Origin: Deltaproteobacteria bacterium
GTDB taxonomy: Bacteria; Myxococcota_A; Polyangia; JAAYKL01
Direction: 5' to 3'
Length of the DNA stretch: 34,514 nt
NCBI GenBank assembly: GCA_016935665.1
Contig: JAFGQN010000038.1
Span: 1 to 34,514 of the forward strand
A program made the translations under genes and the position numbers. The notes below the pieces were generated by a model. The model saw nothing but the letters and a program-made list of their open reading frames with translations, was not told the DNA's origin and ran no database searches. Below are positions 7,094-15,269 of this stretch, piece after piece (positions within the stretch are counted from its first letter, which is position 1; the number at the start of each line of letters is the position of its first letter).

Positions 7094-8617
7094 CTATGCG
7101 ATACTTTTTCGGTACTGTCGGTAATTGATGTTGTACTTTTTGATTTTGTACTGGATGATACGTTTGGTGGTTTCGAGAAACTCTGCTGCTTTGGTCTGGT
7201 TTCCTTCGGCATCCTTTAACGCATCCTTTATGAGTCCCATTTCGTAGACCGCTACCAATTGCTCCAGTCGGCCGCGTTTTTCATTGCGGTTTTCCGCGGC
7301 TTTCATTTGCAACGATGGGGGGAGACATCGCGTGGTGACCACACCGTCCTCTGAAAGTAAAACAGCTCTTTCTACTGCATTTTCAAGTTCCCGCACATTT
7401 CCGGGCCAATGATAAGACATAAACAAATCGATAGCAGGCGTATCGATGCGCTCAACGGTTTTTCCCATTTCGTCGGCGTATCGGCTTATAAAATGATCGG
7501 CTAGTAACATAATATCCGCACCGCGGTTTCTTAGAGGGGGGATTAGAATTGGGAATACGTTTAACCTGTAATAGAGGTCGGCTCTGAATGTTCCATCCTC
7601 CACTTCCTTTTCCAAATCCTTATTGGTGGCGGTGATAATACGTGCATTGGTATGTGTTGTTTTGCTGGAGCCCACGCGTTCAAATTCGCGGTCCTGAATC
7701 ACTTTGAGCAGTTTTACCTGCGCCTGAGCGGGCAGAGAGTTTATTTCGTCGAGGAAAATAGTTCCGTTTTTAGCGGCCTCAAAGCGTCCTTCCCGCGCAG
7801 CAATCGCACCGGTGAAAGCACCTTTCTCGTGACCAAAAAGTTCGCTCTCAATGAGGTGCTCGGGAATGGCGCCACAGTTTAAGTGCACAAAGGGCTGGTC
7901 CTTGCGCGGACTCATGCGGTGAATGGCCCTGGCAATCAGGCCTTTACCTGTACCGGTTTCACCGGTGAGCAGCACAGATGTCCGCGAATCGGCCACTTGG
8001 GCGATGAGCTGTCGAACGTGTTTAATAGCGTCTGAAGAGCCGATGATACTGTGATGACTATCAATGGCATCCGGGTCTTTCAGCCGTTTGTTTTCTTCCA
8101 TAATCCGACGCCGCTCCACTCGGGAAGCGATGAGATTGGCAATGGATTCCAGAAGCTTGAGGTCAAGTGAAAGTTCAGGTTCACTGCGGGCATTGAAGTC
8201 CGCAGACAGTGTGCCCACCACTTCCTGCCCATAACAGATGGGCACGCAGATGAACGACAATTCGGATACATCAATATCGTCGCGGGTGCCCGATCGATTG
8301 AGAAAAAGCGGCTCCTGATTGATTCGCGGGACGACAATTGCTTTTCCAGAACTGAGCACTCGTCCGATAATTCCTTCGCCGGGACTGTAACGCGCACGTT
8401 CTGTCGCTTCCTCATCCATTTGGTTTCCGGCGATTGTTTGGATTTGGTCAATATCTCTTCTGAAAATGGTCACCATGCCTCGTGCCACTCCCAGATATTC
8501 GTGCATCTGATTGAGTGTTTCCTTGAGGGCGGCATCAAATGGACCCGGCCTGGCGAGGTCGGATGAGATAACGTGAAGTGCGTGATATTGTTCCTGAGTG
8601 AAATGTGAATTCATCAT
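7094..8617 (-). CDS. GAF-AAA+-Fis sigma54-dependent transcriptional activator (NifA-like)
   Basis: 507 residues in the NifA arrangement. An N-terminal GAF sensor domain (about 20-170) contains the GEGIIGRVLSSG stretch typical of NifA-type GAF domains. The AAA+ domain (about 190-425) has Walker A GETGTGKG (219-226), the sigma54-contact loop GAFTGA (266-271), Walker B GTIFLDE (285-291) and the PGNVRELEN segment. The C-terminal Fis-type helix-turn-helix is EGNQTKAAEFLETTKRIIQY. It should activate sigma54 promoters in response to a small molecule or redox signal bound by GAF; the signal is unknown. No nif genes are here. The start has tandem ATGs (8617, 8614); both are possible. Divergent from the sigma-factor gene. 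Confidence 0.93.
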   Translation of the reverse strand: MMNSHFTQEQYHALHVISSDLARPGPFDAALKETLNQMHEYLGVARGMVTIFRRDIDQIQTIAGNQMDEEATERARYSPGEGIIGRVLSSGKAIVVPRINQEPLFLNRSGTRDDIDVSELSFICVPICYGQEVVGTLSADFNARSEPELSLDLKLLESIANLIASRVERRRIMEENKRLKDPDAIDSHHSIIGSSDAIKHVRQLIAQVADSRTSVLLTGETGTGKGLIARAIHRMSPRKDQPFVHLNCGAIPEHLIESELFGHEKGAFTGAIAAREGRFEAAKNGTIFLDEINSLPAQAQVKLLKVIQDREFERVGSSKTTHTNARIITATNKDLEKEVEDGTFRADLYYRLNVFPILIPPLRNRGADIMLLADHFISRYADEMGKTVERIDTPAIDLFMSYHWPGNVRELENAVERAVLLSEDGVVTTRCLPPSLQMKAAENRNEKRGRLEQLVAVYEMGLIKDALKDAEGNQTKAAEFLETTKRIIQYKIKKYNINYRQYRKSIA

Positions 8618-8837
8618 AGCTTAGGGTGACTAGCACACTTTTGTTCTCTTTGTAAATGATGAATACAAAAATGTGCACACAGAATGTGTCGATACATTTT
8701 CGTATAGATTTTATCTGGCAAAATACATTTTTGTTTTACGTGTTTCGATATAACGTGGTGGATTATTTGAGAAACAGTATCCGTAAATTACAGTACGTTT
8801 GGTAGACAGAATGGTGACAATGATTTAACTTGAGGCC
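8618..8837. promoter_or_regulatory. divergent promoter region with repeated 10-mers
   Basis: 220 AT-rich bases between the sigma54 activator and the sigma-factor gene. acaaaaatgt at 8665-8674 and its exact reverse complement acatttttgt at 8725-8734 are 50 bases apart; a third related copy (acattttcgt, one mismatch) is at 8695-8704. They could be binding sites of a shared regulator, possibly the activator itself. Confidence 0.4.
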
Positions 8838-9461
8838 ATGTCTGTGAATGAAGATAACGAAAAAAAGAAACTTGAATATGAGATAAAGAAATCCGGGAAC
8901 ACGCGGTGCCCCGATTTTGCTGAGATTATTCGCACCAGTACTCCTGACGATTCCCTTTTTATCCAGATTGCCAACTGTTTTTCCCAGCGATTGTCAGATT
9001 TCGCGGTGGCCTACTGCCGCGATAGCACGTTGGGAAAAGATGCGTTTCAGGAAGCGATGCTCACTGCATTTTCCAAGCTGGATACATTTCGCGGGGATGC
9101 GCCAATTGAACCCTGGCTTCGTCGTATTGTTGTAACCTCCTGTTCACGGTTGCGTCGGGGTAAAAAAAATGACCCTTCCATTAACGCATCTTTTGATGCA
9201 GGTGGGGGAGATAATACATTTAAAGCCGATGATCCGGGGCAGGAATGGTCGCTGATGATGGCGCAGAGTTTTCAACAGGTTCTTGAAGAAGTGGATTCGC
9301 TGGGAGAACCCAACCGAAGTCTGCTTCTCGGTCACGACATGCACGAAGAGCCGATTGTGACGCTGGCGGAACGGTACAATATGACAGAAGATGCCGTCAA
9401 ATCGCGATTGAAGCGCAGCCGGGCACAGTTGCGCGAATCTCTACTGGCTCGGGCGGGTTGA
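8838..9461 (+). CDS. ECF-like RNA polymerase sigma factor
   Basis: 207 residues. Region 2 is seen as KDAFQEAMLTAFSKLDTFRG followed by PIEPWLRRIVVTSCSRLRR (about 70-113). Region 4 is TLAERYNMTEDAVKSRLKRS (about 177-196), a standard ECF helix-turn-helix. A ~35-residue acidic/Gly linker joins the two. The first 25 residues are charged and not conserved looking. It directs RNA polymerase to its own promoter set; no anti-sigma gene is adjacent, which is unusual for ECF factors. It converges on the HtrA gene with a 16-base gap, so no co-transcription with it. Confidence 0.9.
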   Translation: MSVNEDNEKKKLEYEIKKSGNTRCPDFAEIIRTSTPDDSLFIQIANCFSQRLSDFAVAYCRDSTLGKDAFQEAMLTAFSKLDTFRGDAPIEPWLRRIVVTSCSRLRRGKKNDPSINASFDAGGGDNTFKADDPGQEWSLMMAQSFQQVLEEVDSLGEPNRSLLLGHDMHEEPIVTLAERYNMTEDAVKSRLKRSRAQLRESLLARAG

Positions 9462-9477
9462 CGATCAAAGCGTTTAT

Positions 9478-10635
9478 CTACAAAAACGGTTTGGCCTGTA
9501 CTTCCACTTCAATTTTTTGAGTATTTCGATCTCGTTTGATTTCGAGAAGAACAGTGTTTCCGATTCCGGCTGTTGCGGTTAGCCAGGCGAGCATGGAAGA
9601 ATCTGTTATTTCCTGACCATTGAATTTTACGATGACATCGCCCACCTGCAGTCCTGATTTTGATGCGGGACCATCTTTGTACAGCTCCGTGATAACAACA
9701 CCGTTGGGCGCATTGGTGAGCTGTGAAATCCGTTCGTCCAAATCTCGAATTCCCACCCCCAGCCACGCCGGCAAAACGCGGCCAGAACGCTTTAACTGAG
9801 GCAGAATCGTTTTTAACATGTTAATAGGGACGGCAAATCCGATTCCCTGTCCCTCTGCGGAAATGGCAGTGTTCATCCCAACCACTTCACCGGATACATT
9901 AACGAGAGGGCCACCCGAATTTCCCGGGTTAATGGAGGCATCGGTCTGGATGAAATTCTGATATCCGCCGTCATCGGCGTTGGATTGGTTTCCAATATCG
10001 TGCCAGTTGCGTCCTTTTGCACTGACAATGCCAGCGGTCACGGTATGGGACAGTCCAAACGGATTTCCGATTGCCATTACCCATTCGCCCACTTCGAGTA
10101 AATCGGAGTCTCCCATTTCGATGGGCGCCAGTTTGTCGGCATCAATGTGAAGCAGGGCAGCGTCAATGCCTGGTTCTATACCCACCGGTATAGCGGGTAT
10201 CTGGCGCTTGTCCGCCAGTTGTACCACAATTTGTTGCGCGCCGCGGATGACATGGTAATTGGTAAAAATATAGCCCTGCGCGTCGATGATGAACCCAGAC
10301 CCCAACGAACGCTGTATCCGCTCCCGGTGCGGACGACCGAACAGATCTTCGAATAGTGAGAAACCGCTGCGCGGCTGATCGCTGACTACCGCCGCTGTGA
10401 ATATGTTCACCACAGACGGCTTCACTTTTTTGGTGGTGGCGACAAAGGAACCCGGTACGTTGGGATAAACAACCTTCACGTTTTCGTTTTGACCAGATGT
10501 GCCTGACAGAGGGGATGGACGGGGGGCAGTTGGATCATCACTGGTCGCAATAGGTCTGCAGGCCACAAGCGACAAAAGTAGAAGTCCGGCGAGCGCGACA
10601 GTCGGGTTTAAGACCACACCTAAAGACAGCCGCAT
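9478..10635 (-). CDS. HtrA/Deg-type serine protease lipoprotein
   Basis: 385 residues. The signal peptide ends LLSLVAC with C26 as lipid Cys, so it is probably membrane anchored in the periplasm. A Pro/Ser/Asn-rich tether follows, then the trypsin-like domain with catalytic H128 (TNYHVI), D158 (GIDAALLHI) and S240 (NPGNSGGPL). One C-terminal PDZ domain (about 285-380) has the LGVGIRDL carboxylate-loop region. One PDZ and an N-terminal anchor make it DegS-like rather than DegP-like. The start overlaps the end of the DUF1844 gene by 16 bases. Role in envelope protein quality control is family knowledge. Confidence 0.93.
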   Translation of the reverse strand: MRLSLGVVLNPTVALAGLLLLSLVACRPIATSDDPTAPRPSPLSGTSGQNENVKVVYPNVPGSFVATTKKVKPSVVNIFTAAVVSDQPRSGFSLFEDLFGRPHRERIQRSLGSGFIIDAQGYIFTNYHVIRGAQQIVVQLADKRQIPAIPVGIEPGIDAALLHIDADKLAPIEMGDSDLLEVGEWVMAIGNPFGLSHTVTAGIVSAKGRNWHDIGNQSNADDGGYQNFIQTDASINPGNSGGPLVNVSGEVVGMNTAISAEGQGIGFAVPINMLKTILPQLKRSGRVLPAWLGVGIRDLDERISQLTNAPNGVVITELYKDGPASKSGLQVGDVIVKFNGQEITDSSMLAWLTATAGIGNTVLLEIKRDRNTQKIEVEVQAKPFL

Positions 10636-10940
10636 TGCTTTTTGATTTTATCGTATTTTTGCTGAAGGCTATCGATTATGTCCTCGAGCAAGCGCTCTTC
10701 TTCGCCGGTGAGATTATTTTTTGTTTTCTCCTGGAGCAGATGCAAAATATCGATGGTTTGCTTCGCCATAGGGAGATTGGTACAGCAGTTGTTCTTTTCA
10801 GGCCGGGGCGTCAACCCCAGATGGAAAGCTGCCGATGAGCTCAGCGAGAGAATGAATGTATTGAAATCGATTGGGAAATCAGGTTCCGAATCGTTTTGTT
10901 CGTTATCGGTGACCTGGTCGTTTTCACAATTGCAGCTCAT
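10620..10940 (-). CDS. DUF1844 family protein
   Basis: 106 residues. The core NTFILSLSSSAAFHLG followed by AKQTIDILHLLQEKTKNNLT and EEERLLEDIIDSL matches DUF1844, a family common in deltaproteobacteria and Planctomycetes with no known function. The first 25 residues are acidic and carry CNC; a CC pair is at about 52-53 and the tail ends CGCL, giving six cysteines, more than I expect for this family. No membrane segment. Its 3' end overlaps the HtrA start; the preceding 83-aa gene ends 15 bases upstream. Confidence 0.88.
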   Translation of the reverse strand: MSCNCENDQVTDNEQNDSEPDFPIDFNTFILSLSSSAAFHLGLTPRPEKNNCCTNLPMAKQTIDILHLLQEKTKNNLTGEEERLLEDIIDSLQQKYDKIKKQCGCL

Positions 10941-10955
10941 CAGTGGGTCCTTCCT

Positions 10956-11207
10956 TTAAAAATCGTATACGTTCCTGGGGCCGTCATTTTCCGGATTTTC
11001 AAAATTGTAGGACTCTTTTTCTGTTTCCGTCGCTTCGACATCCACGTCGTTGTCATTTTCTTCGGTATCCAGCAGTAATAGTTCGCTTTCACTTTCCATA
11101 TCAGGAAGGTTTGCCATGTATTCCATTATCTCGGTCTGGGTCAAAAGACCTTTGTCGAGGTTTCGTTCAATGACACGTTTGTCAAACAGTCTACGTTTTT
11201 CTTTCAT
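10956..11207 (-). CDS. small conserved acidic protein
   Basis: 83 residues. The N-terminal half (KRRLFDKRVIERNLDKGLLT, then EIMEYMANLPDMES) resembles a short protein that I recall from deltaproteobacteria, often near DUF1844. The C-terminal half is a low-complexity acidic tail (TEENDNDVDVEATETE). Function unknown. Start at ATG 11207, weak Shine-Dalgarno. Likely first gene of the 83 aa - DUF1844 - HtrA operon; the conserved association is from memory and not checked. Confidence 0.75.
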   Translation of the reverse strand: MKEKRRLFDKRVIERNLDKGLLTQTEIMEYMANLPDMESESELLLLDTEENDNDVDVEATETEKESYNFENPENDGPRNVYDF

Positions 11208-11302
11208 GATCGTCTCGCTTTCAGTTCTTTTTGTAAGCTGCGTTCAGTTTGCATTTCATAATGATGAATGAGCATTCCGTCAACATTTCAATGGTCATAT
11301 TA

Positions 11303-12523
11303 TCATTCAAATAACATTCGCGTAAAATTATTAATAACGACATCCCAGCCCCTTTGGGCCGCCATCGATGCTGCGCTATCTACCAACCGCTGCCGCAGAT
11401 CAGGATTTTCTTTAATCATATTAATTGCTTTGGCGATTTGCCTCGGGTTTTTCTCGGGGACAAGCAACCCCGTCGAATGATGTCGAATATATTCTGGAAT
11501 GCCACCGGTATGCGTTGCGATAACCGGCAGTTTCGCCTGCATTGCTTCCAGAATGACCGTCGGCGCCCCTTCATGGCGACCATTGGGCAGCTGAATTGAT
11601 GGCACAACAAGGGCATCGGCGGCGGTAAACAGCAAATCCCTGGTTTCGCGAGAAACGGAACCCATAAATTGAACATCGATATTCAGTTGTTTTGCCTGCT
11701 GTTCCAGAACGGGGCGCAATTCGCCGCCGCCGGCTATCACGAGTTGCCCCTCGCAGTGCTCCATACCGGCAATCAGGTAAGCTACGCCTTTAATGGGACT
11801 GAGCCGACCCATGTACAGGACGGTAAATCGTCGCCAGTTCAGTTTTTCTCGCGCTGCGTGCCTGGTAAGAACGCAGGTATTGGGCAATACGCCCATTGGG
11901 GCGACGGACGTTTTGTTTTGTGTATGCGTTTGCAGATGCCCTGGCAGGCAATGAATGAATTCTGATCTGAGCTGACGCGATACAAAATTGATGTGCCTGC
12001 AGCGCTTTGCCACCGTTGCAGCAATAAGTGATTTAGCAGGAAGGCGCCTCAATAGATGAATGTCGCCGGAATGCGCGATGGCCAGATGAGGGATGGTGGA
12101 CCCGGGAATGCGGGGAGCAATGAGCGCCGAGGGCAGCAGCCAATGGCTGACGACACCATCCCACTGACCGGCCAGCTGTTCTATTCGACGCCACATCTGG
12201 TGCACCAGCGCGGGTATCAGCAGCGCCGTCAAGGGTGAACGACTCAGATTTTCAGGGGCGCCCTGGCCAAAACACACTTTTTGCAGCGAGCCTGGATACA
12301 TATATTGGATAGGAAAAACACGGAGCCAATCGCGGCAATTATCCACAAGGCGTGCGCCCTTTGGAGTGGTGCTCGGTGCGGCGGCGGGCACAATCACGTC
12401 AATTTGGAAACCCTGTTTGGCCAGCGCTTCGGCCATGTGAAACACAAAATTACCGGAGAAATCTCCAGCATAACGCGGAAATGACGTGGTAACAAAACCA
12501 ATGCGTCGCTGTCTGTAAATCAT
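11303..12523 (-). CDS. GT4-family glycosyltransferase
   Basis: 406 residues, GT-B fold. The N-terminal Rossmann half starts IGFVTTSFPRYAGDFSGNFV. The C-terminal nucleotide-sugar half has VLYMGRLSPIKGVAYLI, LVIAGGGELRP and the EX7E region HEGAPTVILEAMQAKLPVIA with GGIPE, all typical of the GT4 retaining enzymes. Transfers a sugar to an envelope glycan or lipid; the exact substrate cannot be read. Its ATG (12523) overlaps the stop of the upstream GT2 gene (ATGA), so the two act in one unit. No membrane segment. Confidence 0.92.
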   Translation of the reverse strand: MIYRQRRIGFVTTSFPRYAGDFSGNFVFHMAEALAKQGFQIDVIVPAAAPSTTPKGARLVDNCRDWLRVFPIQYMYPGSLQKVCFGQGAPENLSRSPLTALLIPALVHQMWRRIEQLAGQWDGVVSHWLLPSALIAPRIPGSTIPHLAIAHSGDIHLLRRLPAKSLIAATVAKRCRHINFVSRQLRSEFIHCLPGHLQTHTQNKTSVAPMGVLPNTCVLTRHAAREKLNWRRFTVLYMGRLSPIKGVAYLIAGMEHCEGQLVIAGGGELRPVLEQQAKQLNIDVQFMGSVSRETRDLLFTAADALVVPSIQLPNGRHEGAPTVILEAMQAKLPVIATHTGGIPEYIRHHSTGLLVPEKNPRQIAKAINMIKENPDLRQRLVDSAASMAAQRGWDVVINNFTRMLFE

Positions 12524-13281
12524 GCGCGTTCTGCGGTTGTGGAGGATACCGATGGCAGGCGAGGGGGTTTGTTGCGAAGCCTGTAAATGAGGGACCGAAG
12601 CAGAACCAGTGGAACTTTAAACATTGCGGTTCCAAAAGTGATACCGGATGTTTCGGCGCCGTATAATGGCCTTACCGTTACTTGCGCCAGTCTCGCGCGA
12701 ATGGTGAAGAGGTGGGCCAGAATATCGTTTGGAAATCCGTATCTTGGATAAATTCTGGAAAGCTGCAACCGGCCCAGGACTTCTTTGGAGATTGCCGTAT
12801 ACCCGCATTGTGAGTCACGGACATCGCCGTAGCCCGAAGTGAGGCGCGTGAACACACTCAGGACATGGTTGGCCAGAAAGCGTGCGATGGGCATCACTTT
12901 TTGCACCCCTTTCCAGGAGAGGCGATCCCCTTTACAGTAGTCGGCGCGGTTTTGGACAACCGGTGTGACCACCCTTTGGAGATCTGCCGGATCCATTTGT
13001 GCGTCGGCTCCCATGACCGCCACCACATCGACATCCAAACGCAGACATTCCCGATACCCACTGATGATGGCAGCACCCACCCCGGCGTTTGATTTGTGTT
13101 GAATCAATCGGATTTTGGGGGTTGAAATCTGTTCAATTTCCAAAACCGTCTGGTCGGAGCTGGCGTCGTCCACCACGCAAATATAGTCCACAAATTCAGG
13201 GATGGATAACAGGGTTTGTTTTATTAAAAGCGCTTCGTTGTATGCCGGAATCACAACGGCAATGGATTTCCCTTCGAACAT
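12520..13281 (-). CDS. GT2-family glycosyltransferase (polyprenyl-phosphate type)
   Basis: 253 residues from ATG 13281; the frame extends 27 codons upstream but the extra residues do not look conserved and MFEGKSIAVVIPAYNEA is a standard GT2 start. It carries IAVVIPAYNE, VVDDASSDQT (nucleotide binding), VMGADAQMDP (metal/donor site) and DSQCGYTAISKEVL, a pattern typical of dolichol/undecaprenyl-phosphate mannosyl- or glucosyl-transferase relatives. A C-terminal hydrophobic/basic stretch (PLVLLRSLIYRLRNK) may touch the membrane. It likely makes a lipid-linked sugar or extends a glycan (inference), followed by the GT4 enzyme encoded directly downstream. Confidence 0.88.
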   Translation of the reverse strand: MFEGKSIAVVIPAYNEALLIKQTLLSIPEFVDYICVVDDASSDQTVLEIEQISTPKIRLIQHKSNAGVGAAIISGYRECLRLDVDVVAVMGADAQMDPADLQRVVTPVVQNRADYCKGDRLSWKGVQKVMPIARFLANHVLSVFTRLTSGYGDVRDSQCGYTAISKEVLGRLQLSRIYPRYGFPNDILAHLFTIRARLAQVTVRPLYGAETSGITFGTAMFKVPLVLLRSLIYRLRNKPPRLPSVSSTTAERA

Positions 13282-13398
13282 CGCTGCTATATAGCATAGC
13301 CGTTTTGAAAATAAATTGGAAAATTGTCCAAAGGACGTTCCATCTCCGGATCGAAAATGCATTTTTATTTTGCAGGTAAATTATGATATTGGGGCTCT

Positions 13399-13812
13399 AT
13401 GTTTATTTACTCCGTAACCAGAATAGTGAAACTTCAGGATATTGACGCGGCGGGAATTGTTTTTTTTCCCAAATTTCTGGAGTATTGCCATGATGCCTAT
13501 TTCGAGTATCTGATGAAGTCAGGCATTGATTTACCCACCTCCATCCCCTCTGGGGAGTACATTCTGCCGCTGGTGCACGCGGAAGCGGATTTCAAGGGGC
13601 CGCTGCGATTTGGCGATGAGATTATTGTAACGATAGACAACGCGATAAAAAAAAAATCCAGTTATCGCGTGAATTATTCTGTTCGCAAAAACGACGCGCA
13701 GCGAACGTTATGCTGTGTCGCGCAAACCGTGCACGCCGCTATTTCGAGAACGTCATTCGCTCCCCTCAAGGAAGTGCCCATGGAAATTGTTCGGGTGCTG
13801 AAAATGGAATAA
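13399..13812 (+). CDS. hotdog (4HBT) thioesterase, probable DHNA-CoA hydrolase
   Basis: 137 residues, single hotdog domain. VKLQDIDAAGIVFFPKFLEY with D14/D16 is the 4HBT/YbgC active-site motif (catalytic Asp, then AGIVFFP). Lengths and motif resemble YbgC and cyanobacterial Slr0204-type 1,4-dihydroxy-2-naphthoyl-CoA thioesterases. Because it lies 29 bases from the end of menE, and the step between MenB and MenA needs such an enzyme, a MenI-like role is the best guess, inferred from context. It is on the opposite strand to the men operon, converging on it, so it is regulated separately. TTGGGG lies before ATG 13399. Confidence 0.85.
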   Translation: MFIYSVTRIVKLQDIDAAGIVFFPKFLEYCHDAYFEYLMKSGIDLPTSIPSGEYILPLVHAEADFKGPLRFGDEIIVTIDNAIKKKSSYRVNYSVRKNDAQRTLCCVAQTVHAAISRTSFAPLKEVPMEIVRVLKME

Positions 13813-13841
13813 TTGAACGGAAAGGTGGGCGAACCAGCGCG

Positions 13842-15269
13842 TTAAACCCGTATCAGATGGGCAACGGCGGCGTCGATAATTCGGGCTCTGTGAATTTTTT
13901 TGTTTTCCAGCAGGGGAATGGTTTGAATGGGCGCGATATACACGCAACGCGGTTTCTGATGCGACGGGAAATGCGCTTCAAGACTGGCGGACAACACATC
14001 CATAGAGAAAATCTCTGTATCTACGTACAATGCCGCGGCAATCAGTTGACCGTATTCGTCGTCACTGACACCAAATACCACGGCCTCACGAATGCCATCG
14101 ACCGTCTTTAAGCTGTTCTCCACAGTTGCGGGATACACGTTTTCTCCGCCGGTGATGATGATGTCATCCGCGCGCCCAAGAACATGGAGATATGCGTTTT
14201 CGTCGAGATACCCCACGTCGGCCGAGACAAAAACGCCATCCACCGGGGGGTGCCCCAAATATCCCCGCATGACCGTTGGACCCAAAATGCGTATTCGGCC
14301 ATGGGTGAGAGCGGGCATCGACACACCGTTTTTATCCACGATGTCCACCTGTACGCCTTGCAGTGGTTTGAGACCCGGGCGAGTAGCATCAGTGATTGCT
14401 GATGCGGGAACAGTGGCCACCTGCGAGGCCGTTTCGGTCATGCCATAGGTTTCAAAGACCGGTAATTGACGGCGTTGCCATTGGTCTCGAAGCGTATCCG
14501 ACGCGGCGGCGCCACCCAGCAGAATCACGCGGAGCGACCGGAGTCGTTTCCACTCATCCGATGCCATGAGACGGTGCAGAGTGGTGGGGACCAGCGAAAT
14601 CATGCTCGCGCCCTGCATTGCAATGTCATCGAATATGAGCGGCAGGTCAAAACGCGGATGCAGAATGGCGCATTTGCCCGCAAGCAAACAGCGAATGAGA
14701 ATGGAGAGACCGCCCACGTGCGCCAGGGGGAGATTTAGAATCCACTTGTCGTCTTTGGCCCATCCAAGATGCGTTTCACTGGCCATGGCAGCCGCTGCAA
14801 GAGTTGTTTCGGGCAGAATCACGCCTTTGGCAATGCCGCTGGAACCGGATGTAAACAGAATGCTTTCACTTTGCGACAGTACTCCTGGCGCGGTTGCGCG
14901 AGCGTTTGTTTTGCTTTGGCCTGTGAAGACGGAGGCCCTGGACTGTTGAACGAATTGCGAACAGTCGTCGATGAAATAGGCGTCTGCAAGTTTCGTTTTG
15001 AATTGATGCTTTTCTGCCAGTGTGCTTTTTCCGTGGAGCAACGCAATTTTTCGCCGGCAATGCCACGCGGCCAGCACAATTATCACTGTGGATGGATGGT
15101 TGTGGGCCTTGAGGACAATTGTTCGCTCTTCGGGTATTTGGTGAATATGATCACACACCGGTGCACAGTGCGCGGCGAGCTCATTAAACGAATAGCTCTG
15201 ATTGGCAAATTGGAGCAGAAGCGCATCTTTGAATTTTTTTGCACAGGTAAATATGCTGAGGCGATTCAC
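13842..15269 (-). CDS. menE: o-succinylbenzoate-CoA ligase
   Basis: 475 residues from GTG 15269. That start is chosen because its GTGA overlaps the menC stop and GGAG sits seven bases upstream; a longer frame (to 15413) would overlap menC by 148 bases. ANL-family adenylating enzyme: A3 loop ILFTSGSSGIAKGVILP, A5 FETYGMTETASQ, A8 GRADDIIITGGENVYP, and the A10 lysine in NKKIHRARI. MenE converts o-succinylbenzoate to its CoA ester with ATP. The men context and NLPLAHVGGLSILIR favour MenE over other acyl-CoA ligases. Last gene of menB-A-C-E; ends 29 bases from the hotdog thioesterase gene, convergent. Confidence 0.92.
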   Translation of the reverse strand: MNRLSIFTCAKKFKDALLLQFANQSYSFNELAAHCAPVCDHIHQIPEERTIVLKAHNHPSTVIIVLAAWHCRRKIALLHGKSTLAEKHQFKTKLADAYFIDDCSQFVQQSRASVFTGQSKTNARATAPGVLSQSESILFTSGSSGIAKGVILPETTLAAAAMASETHLGWAKDDKWILNLPLAHVGGLSILIRCLLAGKCAILHPRFDLPLIFDDIAMQGASMISLVPTTLHRLMASDEWKRLRSLRVILLGGAAASDTLRDQWQRRQLPVFETYGMTETASQVATVPASAITDATRPGLKPLQGVQVDIVDKNGVSMPALTHGRIRILGPTVMRGYLGHPPVDGVFVSADVGYLDENAYLHVLGRADDIIITGGENVYPATVENSLKTVDGIREAVVFGVSDDEYGQLIAAALYVDTEIFSMDVLSASLEAHFPSHQKPRCVYIAPIQTIPLLENKKIHRARIIDAAVAHLIRV

